NCBI GenBank assembly: GCA_963825845.1
Contig: CAWGVL010000061.1
Coordinates: 1 to 64,000, forward strand
Direction: 5' to 3'
DNA from: DASQDN01 sp963825845
Lineage (GTDB): Bacteria; Acidobacteriota; Terriglobia; Bryobacterales; Bryobacteraceae
DNA: 64,000 nt
Part shown: positions 1 through 10,527 of the stretch, one piece after another
How positions within the stretch are numbered: position 1 is the stretch's first letter
Layout: every line of letters begins with the position of its first letter
Notes under the pieces: generated by a model
The model's database searches: none
Told to the model about the DNA's origin: nothing
Seen by the model: the letters and a program-made list of their open reading frames with translations, nothing else
Program-made: the position numbers and the translations under genes

Positions 1-548
1 CCCTTCGGCCGCTTGCAACTTGATTAAACTTGAAAACTTGGTTGAATTAAGGAGGCTTCGGAACAGCCTTACGGGTTCAACGAATTGCCTACCCTACCAC
101 AGATGCCGTTTCCGGCCATTCGGTTGCAACACCTTGGCTCTGCTTTCGCGTCGCTCAGTGCCGCTCAACTATCTTGCAACATCTCGCAGCCGATTGCAAC
201 TTCTCGTTTTCAACCTTGTTGCTGCTTGTTGCCGCCCGAACAATCATTACTGTAGCATTCGCTCATGAACTTGTCATCCGTTTGCCAAAAAAAGATTGTT
301 GGCACCGCTCAAAAGCCTTGTATCGCCCGTGGAGCGCTTTCATCTTGCCCAAAATGAGGGCTGCCGGACAATGCTCAGAGTCCGGTCAAAAAACCGACTC
401 TCCTCAACGGGGCGGGCGAGGTCAACAGAACTCACGAAATTCACAAATTGAAATTTCTCTTACAGTCAGAAATTTTCGTTACGAGCGTTCGCCCAATTTT
501 TTGTGCGATGTCGTAGAAAGACCCGCTTGCACAAACCTGATCGGGTGT
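1..548. other. Non-coding stretch with repeated TTGCAAC words
   Basis: No convincing gene is seen here: the short open frames lack recognisable motifs and have low-complexity, Cys/Arg-rich translations. The heptamer TTGCAAC occurs four times in the first 200 bases (13-19, 124-130, 174-180, 194-200), the last two 20 bases apart. This is far more than expected by chance and may mark a regulatory or structured region belonging to a gene left of the window. No promoter could be assigned. Confidence 0.4.
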
Positions 549-648
549 TAACAAAGAAGTGATTCTCCGGCCCGGCAGGTAATTTCGGTCGCAATCGCGC
601 GCCACTGCCGAAGATCCTCACGCGGCCGCTGGAACGTAGGTGACGGCA

Positions 649-2015
649 TCAGGCGCGGCACGCCCGCCTGACGGTGTCCACCATGTGCTTTTGCCGCTGA
701 TTGACCATTCCCATGATGGAACGGACCTGTGATTTGGCCATCGCCGGATTGTGATGAATCGCCGTCGAGCCGCGACCACAACTGCCCGCCGCTGGTCTGG
801 TCCATTCCAAAGGACCAGTCGCCGGATCCGAAATCACGATACATCTGCCCCTTGCATGTATCGGTAGGCTGGCGAACGTAGATGGCGGGCGTGCCGTTGT
901 GCAGCGAGATCAGCGGCGAATGGCATTCCATACTCACGACAGCTTGTGCCTTCGAGTAGATAGAAGCGGCTTCGTCCGGCAACCAGAAGGTATCGCGCCA
1001 GACGACTTTCTTTTTTACGTCATCGGGCAACGGATCGACCAGTTCTTCCTTGGCAAGTTCGATCTGATATGTCATCTCGGCGCACGCCATCGCTTTGTTG
1101 CCTGTCTTGCGCACATAAGCGACGATCATCTCGCGAAGCTTGGCGTGATCCTTCTCCTTGGCTCCGCTGTTGATGGCGTCGCGGACATCATCCGTGGGAC
1201 TCGCGGTACGTTGTTCACCTTGTAGTACGGTGTGTAGCGCAGCCGCGGAATGACGCAGATGAACTTGCCGTCCTCCAAGCCGTGCTCGCGCAGCCACGCG
1301 AACCCACGTACATCGTCGCGCAACCTCATACCCAGTTGGGCGTCGGTCTGGACTCTACGATTGGAGTCTTGATGCCTTGTGCCTTCAAGTAGTCGCGCGA
1401 GATTGTATCCCGGCAGAAGAAGAACGCGGCGCGATCCATGATGTAGCGGAGATCGGCGCTGAGGTGATCCGGCGGCAGGCGCAACGCCTTCTGACGTATC
1501 CCGTTCAGCGTTCCGCCTTCGGCCTCGCGGTCTTTAGCGATACCCGAAATCGGGTCCGTACTGACGCCAAATACGCCGACCGGCTTGCCGGTAATCCGGT
1601 GAAAGGCGATAGCATGATTGGCTGCCGGGAATCCGGAACCCGAACCGGACAGATAGAGATCGGATTCGTCCCAGGCCTTGGAAAGTTCAGGCGTGGTGGG
1701 CTTGTTATTCTCATCCAGCGTTCCCTCGGCAATCGTAAGCTTTGGAAAGTTTTTTGTCAGCAGTTCGCGGGAGCCGTGTCCAAGCCGGCCTGGCCAAAGT
1801 GTGATTTCCGCTTCGGGAAAATGCTCCTGCAAGAGACACAGAGCCCCTGGCGTGTGGCCAACGTCCCCGATGTTCACGCTCTGCCAGGAACTGCGGAGGA
1901 GAATGCGTGGAGAGCGGTCCGGCTTCGCGGCGGCCGACCTGTGGAAGAACAGCGCACCGGCCGCGCGGAGCACATAGCGGCGGCTCACGGATGCAGCGGA
2001 AATCATTCCTGCCAT
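649..2015 (-). pseudogene. Polysaccharide pyruvyl transferase family protein, frameshifted
   Basis: The reading frame is interrupted at about 1330, 1195 and 800, but the conserved blocks continue across frames: an N-terminal SRRYVLRAAGAL TAT-like signal, NIGDVGHTPG near the start of the catalytic domain, GSGSGF, GVFGVSTDP, a CRDTISRDYLK segment and, in the next frame, DAQLGMRLRDD. This order fits the polysaccharide pyruvyl transferase superfamily, which moves pyruvyl groups onto sugars. The TAT-like leader suggests export, which is common in acidobacterial and planctomycetal members. The start near 2015 follows an AGGAG, but 2036 and 2006 are also possible. Because similarity survives in every frame, the breaks may be sequencing indels rather than decay. 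The exact substrate is unknown. Confidence 0.65.
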
Positions 2016-2148
2016 CTTCCCATTCTCCTGGGGCATTCGCCTGCACGTCGTACTATGGCTGCCGGCCGAGTTCTGCTGCATCCGCCGTCTGCCCGCTGAC
2101 GATCCTCGATGGCGGGATGGCAGCGAGCAGGTGGCGCGGACGTGAGGG

Positions 2149-2721
2149 CTATTGGTGCTCGCAGCTCACACGGTTATTCCAATCGACAAACGCGCCGTTC
2201 GGGTTTTCGCGCCACGCCCAAACGTGCAGTTCGAAGAACGCGGGAATGCCGTAGCGGTTTGGCGCGTTGACAAACTGGAAAGCCTGTCCCTCGAGCATAG
2301 GCGGAGCCGGTTGGCTCTTCATCCATGTGGCCGCGTCTACAATGAACTCGACGCCGACCATTTTCATGCCGTTCTTGGTGGGCTCGTAGATCAAAGCCTC
2401 CGGCTTGGTTGCATCTACCTTGCCGTCGGCCACCAGGGGGCCGTTGATGTAGTGAACGCCCATGGCCCCATGGTCCGGCCCGCTGACGCACCCGAACGCC
2501 GGCTGGTAACCCGCGCTCGTTGCGGCGTTCACGTTCTCAAATTGCCGGGTTGCGTCTTGGACGATCTGCACCAGTTTCGCCGGGGCGGCCTCGTTGTGCA
2601 AGCCGTGGTGCGATTCCTGCGATAGTGCGCTCGCGGCGGTCAGCGCAACGGCTGCTGCGAAACACGGTAACAGGATGCGCATGCCACGCACCTGCTCTCT
2701 GTTCTTGTTGGGAATAGTCAT
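2149..2721 (-). CDS. Secreted protein of unknown function
   Basis: A protein of about 190 residues with a signal sequence (MRILLPCFAAAVALTAASAL, starting at 2682 within the frame) and a soluble remainder containing GYQPAFGCVSGPDHG, HYINGP and HVWAWRENPNG. The ATG at 2721 is preceded by AAGGA at good spacing and is preferred, giving a basic N-region before the hydrophobic stretch. I do not recognise a named domain; the repeated His and Trp residues and the EFIVDA segment resemble uncharacterised exported proteins of Acidobacteria and Proteobacteria. It stands alone between the broken pyruvyl transferase gene and the divergent prmA. Confidence 0.7.
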   Translation of the reverse strand: MTIPNKNREQVRGMRILLPCFAAAVALTAASALSQESHHGLHNEAAPAKLVQIVQDATRQFENVNAATSAGYQPAFGCVSGPDHGAMGVHYINGPLVADGKVDATKPEALIYEPTKNGMKMVGVEFIVDAATWMKSQPAPPMLEGQAFQFVNAPNRYGIPAFFELHVWAWRENPNGAFVDWNNRVSCEHQ

Positions 2722-2821
2722 AGTGATTCCTTTCAATTACAGAAGCGTGAAGCCCGCACGGAATTAGCGACGGATTTCGGCGGTTTGATGGATCAGCGGT
2801 TGGTGCGCTCGTGGAGGCCAA

Positions 2822-3967
2822 GTGGAACGGAGAAACACCGGGTTGGCAGCCGTTGCATTCCATTTTGCGTTACTCTGCGGAGTGCCCTATCGGATCGATA
2901 TCGCTTGTCAGCCTCCCGATGCGCTCGAAATTCTTGTGCAGGTGGGAGCGCTCGACGTGGAGACGGTCGGCGATGGACTTGCGGCCATCTTGCCGGATAC
3001 GGTAACCCCGGAAACGGTGGCTCGTAGCTTGGGCGTTGCAGGCGTGACTGTGTCGCCGGCAGTCGCGCGCGACAGCGATTCGGTATGGCTGCTAAGCCCG
3101 CGAGCCGTTCGCATCGGAAGTATGGTGATTGCTCCGCCCGAGATGGTTGCTCCATCCGGCGCGCTCAGATTGCGGGATTCGAATGCCTTCGGAACCGGAC
3201 ATCATCCAACCACAGCGTTGTGCATCGAGGCCCTCGAAGAACTGCTGACGGTCGAGCGCATCGTAAGCATCCTCGACATCGGTACGGGTTCGGGCATTCT
3301 CGCGTTAGCGGCGCTGAGGATGGGCGTGCCGGACGCGGTTGGCCTCGATATCGACCCGGACTCGCTGAAGGCCGCGGCTGAAAACGCGCGGCTGAATAAT
3401 CTGACTGAGCGTCTGAAACTCGTCAACGGCGAACCTGATGCGGTAAGTGGCGTGTGGCCTCTTGTTGTCGCGAACGTGCTCGCCGCTCCTTTGATCGCTA
3501 TGGCTCCACTACTCGTCCGGCGAGTGGCGAGTCACGGACGGCTGATTCTTTCCGGCATCCCGCGGTCCGTCGAATCGGAAGTACGAAAGGCGTACGAGCA
3601 TCTCGGAATGCGGTACATCAGCTCGGAGGAACGCGGCGGGCTGGACGATGCTCATCGCGCGAGCTTCCTGGTAACGGCGCCGTCAGACGCTCTCTTACGC
3701 CCTATTGCTTTCCCACAAGAGTCATGGCATGCTCATCTGGGAAACCAATATGAGTTCCAAAACAGAAGTCTGGCAAGGCACTCTGGCTCTGATGGTCCTC
3801 AAAACGCTGAATGCCATGGGACCTCAGCACGGCTATGGCATTGCGCGCCGAATCGAACAGACCAGCGACAACCTGTTGTCCATCAACCACGGCACGCTAT
3901 ACCCGGTACTCCTCAAGCTGGAACAGGAAGGAACCATTGCGGCGGAATGGGGCGTTTCAGAGAATAA
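2822..3967 (+). CDS. prmA: Ribosomal protein L11 methyltransferase-like (PrmA)
   Basis: PrmA-type class I methyltransferase that uses S-adenosylmethionine to trimethylate ribosomal protein L11 in the cytoplasm. Diagnostic segments are FGTGHHPTT (residues 123-131), the SAM-binding DIGTGSGILAL (152-162), the acidic GLDIDPDS after it, and ANVLAAPL (217-224), which matches the PrmA substrate motif. Similarity ends near residue 285 (about 3680). The open frame then runs on to 3967 across the start of the PadR gene, giving a low-quality tail, so the natural stop is probably near 3680-3753 and hidden by an indel. The start at 2822 is the first ATG in frame; an upstream start in another frame cannot be excluded. 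Confidence 0.8.
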   Translation: MERRNTGLAAVAFHFALLCGVPYRIDIACQPPDALEILVQVGALDVETVGDGLAAILPDTVTPETVARSLGVAGVTVSPAVARDSDSVWLLSPRAVRIGSMVIAPPEMVAPSGALRLRDSNAFGTGHHPTTALCIEALEELLTVERIVSILDIGTGSGILALAALRMGVPDAVGLDIDPDSLKAAAENARLNNLTERLKLVNGEPDAVSGVWPLVVANVLAAPLIAMAPLLVRRVASHGRLILSGIPRSVESEVRKAYEHLGMRYISSEERGGLDDAHRASFLVTAPSDALLRPIAFPQESWHAHLGNQYEFQNRSLARHSGSDGPQNAECHGTSARLWHCAPNRTDQRQPVVHQPRHAIPGTPQAGTGRNHCGGMGRFRE

Positions 3968-4094
3968 TCGCCGCGCCAAGTTCTACCGGATCACGAAGTC
4001 CGGCCGGAAACAACTCGAATCCGAAGTGAGCCAGTGGGAACAGACGACCGAAATAATTGCCCGGTTCCTCTCATTGAAAGGAACGAAGGCATGA
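3750..4094 (+). CDS. PadR family transcriptional regulator
   Basis: A 114-residue winged-helix repressor of the PadR family. The N-terminus MSSKTEVWQGTLALMVLKTL, followed by GPQHGYGIARRIE, SINHGTLYPVLLKLEQEG and NRRAKFYRITKSGRKQL, is the standard PadR helix-turn-helix and wing. The start at 3750 is chosen because family members begin a few residues before the first helix; 3729 and 3705 are in-frame alternatives. The stop overlaps the start of the downstream permease (ATGA), and PadR-ADOP pairing is a hallmark of Acidobacteria. By inference it represses the permease operon in response to a small ligand. Confidence 0.9.
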   Translation: MSSKTEVWQGTLALMVLKTLNAMGPQHGYGIARRIEQTSDNLLSINHGTLYPVLLKLEQEGTIAAEWGVSENNRRAKFYRITKSGRKQLESEVSQWEQTTEIIARFLSLKGTKA

Positions 4095-6728
4095 TCCGCA
4101 CACTGCGCCGCACGTGGAATCGCTTCCTTGGAAGCCTCTCGACCGCGCGTCGCGAAGGTGATCTTGCCGAGGAACTCGAATGCCATATACAACTGCTCAC
4201 GGAGGACCACCTGCGCCGCGGTGTTCCGCCCGAAGAGGCCCGGAGGCGAGCGAGGCTTCAGTTCGGCGGGATGGAATCGACAAAGGAGAGCTACCGTGAT
4301 CAGCGCGGGCTGCCGTTCCTTGATGCTCTCAGGCAGGATCTGCGTTATGCGTTTCGCGGCATTCGGAGAAATCGCGGTTTCGCTGCGGTGGCGATTCTTT
4401 CGCTCGCCATCGGCATCGGAGCCAATACTGCCATCTTCTCGCTTGTGAATACCGTGCTGCTCCAACCGCTCGCTTATCAGGAGCCGGAACGTTTGTTCGC
4501 GGTTGGGGAACTGATTCCACATTTCTTCGGCCAGAATCCTGTAGGTGTCAACCCGGTGCATGCACAAGAATGGGCAAAACAATGCCCGTCCATCGAGCAG
4601 GTCGCTGTTATGCGCAGCAATCGTGTCGACCTCGCCTCGGGAGGTGTCCCCGCGTCCATCCCCAGTGTGGATGTTTCCCACAATCTGTTCACGCTTCTGG
4701 GCGTTGAACCAATGCTCGGCCGCACATTTGTTCCTGAGGAGGAACACGAAGGCCATCACCGCGTCGTAATTCTTTCGGAATCGCTTTGGCGATCGCGCTT
4801 CAGTGCGGATCCGGCGCTTGTAGGCAAATCGATCCTGATCGATCGCCAACATTACGAGGTGGTCGGCATTGTTCCCGCATGGTTTCGGGTTCCGTATGGC
4901 GTCACAAGCGCCACGACCGCGCGTTTTGAGATCTTTCGTCCCCTCGTACTTGGCGCGGATGAGATCGGCCGGCTAATGGGCAACTACAACTACACCGCTG
5001 TCGTCCGGCTCAAGCGCGGCGCAACAGCAGAGCAGGCGCTGGCTGAGATCAACGTCGTGCAGGCGCGCTTTCCACGCCAGGCGGGTGTTCAAAGGGAGTT
5101 GAAGGCTAGACTTATTCCGGTCCACGAACTCGTCACGGGACGGGCGCAACTCGGCTTATGGATGCTGGCTGCCGCTGTGGGATCAGTCCTTCTTATCGTC
5201 TGCATCAATCTGGCGAATCTACTGCTCTCGCGCATCACATCGAGGAGCCGCGAGTCGGCCATACGTACCGCTCTCGGGGCCAGCCGTGGTCGCCAGTTTC
5301 GAATGGTTCTGACAGAGAGTCTGCTGCTGGCGGTATCAGGCGGCGCGCTCGGGATCCTGTTTGCGATTTGGAGTGTTGATCTGCTTCGTGCTGCCAGAAG
5401 GCTTGACATTCCGAGGCTGGATGAAGCCGGCGTGGACTCGACCGTCCTGATGTTCGCGGTTTGCTTGACATTGGTAACGGGGGTGGTGTTCGGCGCGCTT
5501 CCGGCATGGCGGCTGACGCGCGGCGATCCGCAGGAAGCGCTGCGTGCCGGAAGCCACACGGCGACGGACGCACGGAGCGGTTTGCGCCTGCGCGAAATGC
5601 TGATCGGCCTCGAAGTGGGATTGAGCACGGCGCTGCTGATCATTGCCGGACTTCTGGCCAGCAGTTTTACACGTTTGTTGCAGGTCGACAAAGGATTCAA
5701 TGCCCAACGTGTTCTGACTGTCGAGCTTGGCCTCTCCGGTGACCTCTACACGGAGCCGGCCAACCGGGAGGGATTTTTTAACCGGCTCCTCGCGAAAATC
5801 AGCGCCATCCCTGGTGTACAGGGCTCAGGGGTGATCACTCAGCTACCGACACGCGGCCGAACCTGGAATGATCCGATCTATCTGGAAGGTGACAGGCATC
5901 ACGTGGTCGATAACCGGTACGCCAGTCCCGGTTATTTCCGCGCGATGAACATACCGATCCTTCAGGGCCGGGCATTCGATGAAAGCGATCGGGGGCGGGG
6001 TGTTGCAGTTCTCTCAGAAAAGGCGGCAAGGCTTCTGTGGCCAGAGGAGAGCAACCCGGTGGGCCGGCGTTTCATGGGAGAAGATGACAAGCCCAAGATC
6101 CTTGTCGGAATCTCCGGCGAGGTACGTTCGGTGCTCCAGAGCGACCCGCCACCGACAGCGTATTATCCGTATTGGCAGCGTGTGCCCGACGCAGTTGCCC
6201 TGGTGATGCAGACAACCGCCGACCCACGCAGTGCCGCGGGCTTTCTTCGCGCCGCGCTTCGCGACGAGGATCCACAACTGCCGATCCGGGACATTCGCAC
6301 CATGGAAGAAGTGATCGATGATTCAGTGCGCGCAACGCAAATTTCAGGCGACGCTGATCGTGGGATTTGCGGCTTCGGCGTTGCTGGTCGCCAGCCTGGG
6401 GATTTACGGGGTCGTCGCTTACTCCGTGGCCCGCCGCCGGAACGAAATCGGCATCCGGATGGCGCTCGGCGCGCAGCGCTCCGAACTGCTAAGGCTGGTA
6501 ATCCGCCAGGGTATGACTCCGGTTGTGCTTGGCATGGTAGCCGGAGTCACCAGCGCTTTGTTCCTTGGCCGGGCGATTCGGGGCTTGCTGTTCGAGGTTC
6601 AGCCGACCGATCCTTTGACAATCGCAGGTGTGATTCTTGTCCTGCTGGCCATCGGGGTTCTGGCTTGTCTCGTCCCTGCTCGCAGGGCGGCCGAGACTGA
6701 TGTTATGGCGGCACTCCGGTTCGAGTAG
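4091..6728 (+). CDS. ADOP/MacB-type ABC permease (one frameshift)
   Basis: Large FtsX/MacB-like permease of the acidobacterial duplicated orphan permease (ADOP) type. The N-terminal cytoplasmic region (about residues 1-75, with LAEELECHIQLL) is typical. It is followed by a first transmembrane segment (AILSLAIGIGANTAIFSLVN), a MacB periplasmic core, FtsX-like segments (VCINLANLLL, SRITSRSRESAIRTALGASR), a second core, and a final FtsX block (GIYGVVAYSVARRRNEIGIRMALG). The last block is in another frame: at about 6342 the run CAAATTT should probably be CAATTT, which restores RATQFQATLIVGF. The gene overlaps padR by four bases. No ATPase partner is adjacent, as usual for ADOPs. Transport substrate unknown. 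Confidence 0.88.
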
Positions 6729-6734
6729 TGATAT

Positions 6735-7433
6735 CTAGGCCCCGACGGCTCCATTTCGCCGCCGCAGGACCGACTCGATATCGCGGAAAATCTCCAGCGG
6801 AGGACGATTCGCTGAAATCGAGTGGTAGTCACCTCCGGCATAGTGAACCATGATGGGCGCCGTCATTTTCTCGTAAGCCTGCAGTCTTGCGCGGACGACT
6901 TCTACACTGTCATCCGACCGGCGAACCAACTTCGTGCCATCGACATCGCAGACGCCCGGTTTGATCGGCGGCTTGAACAGGAGATTGTAGATCCGGCCGC
7001 ATTGCGGACATTGCCTGCGGGAGGAAATGCGCTCGATGAGAACCGACTGGGGCGTCGCCAGATGAAATATAGTCGGCGCAGGAAATCCCATCTCGGCCAG
7101 TTTGCCGTCGAGGAACTCGGCTTGAGGGACTGTTCGGGGATAGCCATCCAGTAGGAAGCCGTTCTTACAGTCGGGCTTCGTGATCCGGTTTACAAGCATG
7201 TCATTGACGATTTCGTCGCTGACCAACTGGCCGGCGGCCAGAATCGCTTGCGCCTGTTGACCCAGAGGACTGTCTGCGTCAACTTCCGCCCTCAACATCT
7301 CTCCAGTAGAGATTGCAGGAATGTGCAGCATCTTCGTAATCAGAGGTGACTGCGTTCCCTTGCCGCTACCCGGCGGCCCAAAAAGCAGAATTACCAAGAA
7401 TCCCCCAAGATCATAATCCGTTACTATCCTCAA
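6735..7433 (-). CDS. adk: Adenylate kinase
   Basis: Adenylate kinase interconverts ATP plus AMP and two ADP. The P-loop GPPGSGKG lies at residues 19-26, the AMP-binding STGEMLRAEV at 42-51, and the LLDGYPRT segment at about 94-101. The LID domain carries a zinc-binding set C142, C145, C162 and D165, the Cys3-Asp type seen in many Gram-positive and some other adenylate kinases. The length, 232 residues, includes a 12-residue N-terminal extension; a TTG at 7397 just before VILLFGPP would give the usual start. It converges on the ADOP gene with six bases between stops. Confidence 0.9.
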   Translation of the reverse strand: MRIVTDYDLGGFLVILLFGPPGSGKGTQSPLITKMLHIPAISTGEMLRAEVDADSPLGQQAQAILAAGQLVSDEIVNDMLVNRITKPDCKNGFLLDGYPRTVPQAEFLDGKLAEMGFPAPTIFHLATPQSVLIERISSRRQCPQCGRIYNLLFKPPIKPGVCDVDGTKLVRRSDDSVEVVRARLQAYEKMTAPIMVHYAGGDYHSISANRPPLEIFRDIESVLRRRNGAVGA

Positions 7434-7506
7434 TCAGCAGCAATTCGGGCGACCAGGGTCGCGCTCGATTTATATAGATTACCTTGTTCGCTGTTACCCT
7501 GCAGAT

Positions 7507-7800
7507 ATGGACGAACGCGCATTCTTCCGCGAATCACGCACAACGAAATCGGCGACCTTGGTATGTCCGTTCTGCCGAACCTCAGAGTCTTACGAACTCC
7601 AGTGGCTGGTACGGAAGAAGGTTGACCGTTTGCCCGGAAACGCGGATGAGCGCGACCGCGCCAAGTTCAAGAAGGCCGAGAGCTACATGGTGCTTGTGAC
7701 GGACAAGGTTCCGTGCAAAAACATGCGCTGCCGCCGGATGTTCGATGTTTCCGGCATCAAGACGACGGCGTATATTGTCGATGAAGGCCGCGTCCATTAG
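7507..7800 (+). CDS. Small zinc-ribbon protein of unknown function
   Basis: A 97-residue soluble protein with two Cys pairs, CPFC (residues 20-23) and CKNMRC (about 69-74), spaced as in a zinc ribbon and separated by a charged helix (KVDRLPGNADERDRAKFKKAE). No catalytic motif is visible and I do not recognise a named family. It is transcribed away from adk, with 73 bases between starts, so the two may share a divergent promoter region. A role in nucleic-acid or protein binding is only a guess from the fold. Confidence 0.65.
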   Translation: MDERAFFRESRTTKSATLVCPFCRTSESYELQWLVRKKVDRLPGNADERDRAKFKKAESYMVLVTDKVPCKNMRCRRMFDVSGIKTTAYIVDEGRVH

Positions 7801-7821
7801 GCGTCGGTCCGCTCTAGTGTC

Positions 7822-10527
7822 CTATTCCAGGTACAAGAATTCGTTGGTGGCTACAAGAATGTGGCACAGGCTCCCCCAGGCTTTCAGGGACCGCTCCGGT
7901 CCGTCGAGTTTGCCGGCCAGGCTTGCTACATAGCTGAGGGCCGAATCCACTTCGGAGGGCTCCGGTTGGCGGCCGAGGACGATGAGGTAAGCATCGCGTA
8001 CCCGGTCAACGTCGGAAGCTGCTTTCTGCGCCAACAGACGGCCGGCGAGACCCCTCGACCGATCAATGACGAACTGGCTGTTCATCAGGAACAGGGCTTG
8101 CGGAGCCACGTTGGTGCGCGTTCGACCATCGCTGGCTGTGGTTGCATCGCCGAAATCGAAGGTGGAGAACAGGCTCGGGATGTTGCCGCGGCGCACGGGG
8201 ATATAGAGCGTTCGGCGTTTCAGCTCATCGGCGTCTATCCTCTCGCGTTTGTTCTTACCGGTGGGGAAGAGCGATCCACCCATCGTGGGGTCCAGTGAAC
8301 CGTCGATGGCGAGCATCGTATCGCGGATCTGCTCGACCGACATACGGACGCGGTTGAATCGCGACCACAAGCGGTTTCCCGGATCGGCTTCGCGCGCCTC
8401 CTTCGACGGTTTACTGCTCATCCGGTACGTGTCCGAGAGCAAGATCAGGCGGTGCATCTTCTTCACTGACCAGCCGTCATCGATGAATCGCTTTGCCAGA
8501 TAGTCCAGCAGTTCGGGATGGGTCGGCGTCTCCCCCGTACGGCCCCAATTATTCGGCGTTCGGACCAACGCTTCCCCAAAATGCCATTGCCAGATGCGAT
8601 TCACTGTCACCTTGGCCGTGAGAGGATTGTCCGGGCCGACAAGCCACTCGGCGAGTTCCAGCCGTCCGCTACCGTGCACCGGCTTCTGGCGATCGCCGGC
8701 GAGCACGATCGGAAAGTGTTTCGTTACGATCTCACCGCGCGCCTGGTGACTGCCTCGCATGAAGACGGGCTGTTCGATGACGGGACCGTCCGCAACCGCG
8801 CTCGCGAGCGCAGGTTTCTCCGGCATTGAATCCTGCAATTGCTTCCATTCTGCGCGAAGCAAGTCCACCCTCGGTGTCTCGGCAACTACCATCGGGCCGT
8901 CTTTAAAGGTCGTTGCCGCAAAGAACGGATTATCCTCGGCGTCAAAGGTCGGGCGCGCAGGCGGATCCCTATCCTGGAGGGCGTCTTCCGCGAAACGAGC
9001 TCGCCATTTCTCCAGACGGGAATCCCAGGTGGCCGCGCTCTTCATGTACTCGTCGGCGTAGGTCTGCGCAACGGCGGCAATGGTGTCGGCGGTTGCAGAA
9101 TGCCAGTTCTTCAGGTACGTCTCGCGCGCTTTGGCGTCGCACGCCGCGAGCCATTCGATCCAGCGATTCAGATGGGCATACTCGACGTTGTGCGTTGTTG
9201 CCGCCGAGTCGACGGCAACGTGTTTGAACTGCACGTCCCACGCAGCGATGAGGAGATCTTTGAGCTTCGAGCGCAAGACGGCGGTCTCACGCTGCGCTTC
9301 CTCCGACAGGGCATGCTCCATCTCCAACTGCTTGGCGAGTGTTCGCCAGCGGTGCGCCTGGTATCGATCGTATTCGTCGCGATCGAGCGGCGTGTAGTGC
9401 ATATAGGAGATGGAACCGGGCCGGCCCTGATTGCGGAATGTCGTGGTACTCGCGAAGATGGACGCCAGTCCGTAGTAATCCTTTGTCGGGATGGGATCGA
9501 ACTTGTGGTCGTGGCAGCGCGCGCAGGCGACTGTCAAGCCCAGAAAGCCTTTGTACGTGGTGTCGATCTGCTCGTCGACCACGTCGTAGATCATCTGCAT
9601 CCGATCCTGCTGCGCAAGGGGTCGCGGACCGATGGCCAGGAACCCGGTCGCAACGACGTTGCGTGCCCGTTCGGCGGCGTCCTTCGCGGGCAGCAGGTCG
9701 CCGGCGAGCTGCTGCTTCACGAAGTCATTGAAGGGCGTGTCGTTGTTGAATGCTTCGACGACGTAGTCCCGATAGCGCCAGGCGTGCGGATACAGATTGT
9801 CTTCGTCCATCCCGGTCGAGTCGGCGTATCGTGCGACATCGAGCCAGTGGCGCCCCATCGCTCTCCGTATCGCGGCGATGCGAGTAAGCGATCGACTACC
9901 TTGGCGTAGGCTTCGGGCGAGTTGTCATTGAGGAACTGAGTAATCTCTTCCTTTGTCGGAGGCAGGCCCGTGAGGTCGTAGGTTACGCGCCGAAGAAGCG
10001 TAAGTTTCGGGGCCGGCGGCGCGGGCTGAATGCCCTTCTCCTGGAGCTTGGCGAGGATGAACTGATCGATCGGATTCGCGAGCTTCGGCCCGGGAGGTTC
10101 GATGGCCTGTGATGGGCCGGAATGCCCAATGATTGCGATCTTCGGGTGAGATGCCGCCCGCTGCTTTGGAGAGGGTTGACGGCGGCTGGGGCAAGGCGCT
10201 CCGCTCTCGATCCAGGCGCGTACGGCTGCAATCTCCTCCGAGCGCGAGCTTGCCGGTGGGCGGCATCTTCACCGCTTCGGAGTATAGAAGCGCCCGATAC
10301 AGGCGGCTCTTTTCGGGATCGCTCTTGGCAATCACTCCGGATTCGAAAGCGTGGGTGAGACCGGCGGCAGACGAAAGACTCAGGCCGCCCATCTGCACCT
10401 TCTCGCCGTGGCAGCCGTAGCATTTCGAGGCCAACAGAGGTCTTACGCGCTTTTCAAAGAACTCCACGTCAGGCGTTTGTGCGCCTGCGGCGATGGCGAT
10501 CAATGCGATCGCGGCCAGTCGTCTCAT
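7822..10527 (-). CDS. DUF1549/DUF1553 cytochrome protein (PSD1 type, frameshifted)
   Basis: A planctomycete/acidobacteria-type exported protein of roughly 900 residues. The N-terminus has a signal peptide (MRRLAAIALIAIAAGAQ), then FFEKRVRPLLASKCYGCHGE, a PSCyt1-type c-heme motif CYGCH, then KMPPTGKLA and a WAFRPI segment. The main part has the DUF1549 hallmarks (GRHWLDVARYADSTG, GFLGLTVACARCHDHKFDPI with a second CARCH motif) and the DUF1553 hallmarks (NPLTAKVTVNRIWQ, LFSTFDFGD, ALFLMNSQFV). Frame is lost and regained at about 10250, 10195, 10120 and 9880. Its start overlaps the stop of the upstream DUF1501 gene (ATGA). These pairs are common in polymer-degrading bacteria, but no reaction is established. 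Confidence 0.85.

Noticed and set aside
6735..7433. Treating the adenylate kinase LID cysteines as a separate zinc-finger domain
   Set aside because: The Cys3-Asp set is a standard zinc site in this enzyme family's LID.
8839..9909. A 356-residue plus-strand open frame
   Set aside because: It is antisense to the DUF1549/DUF1553 gene, whose conserved motifs are on the minus strand; the plus translation has no recognisable domain and is a codon-bias shadow.
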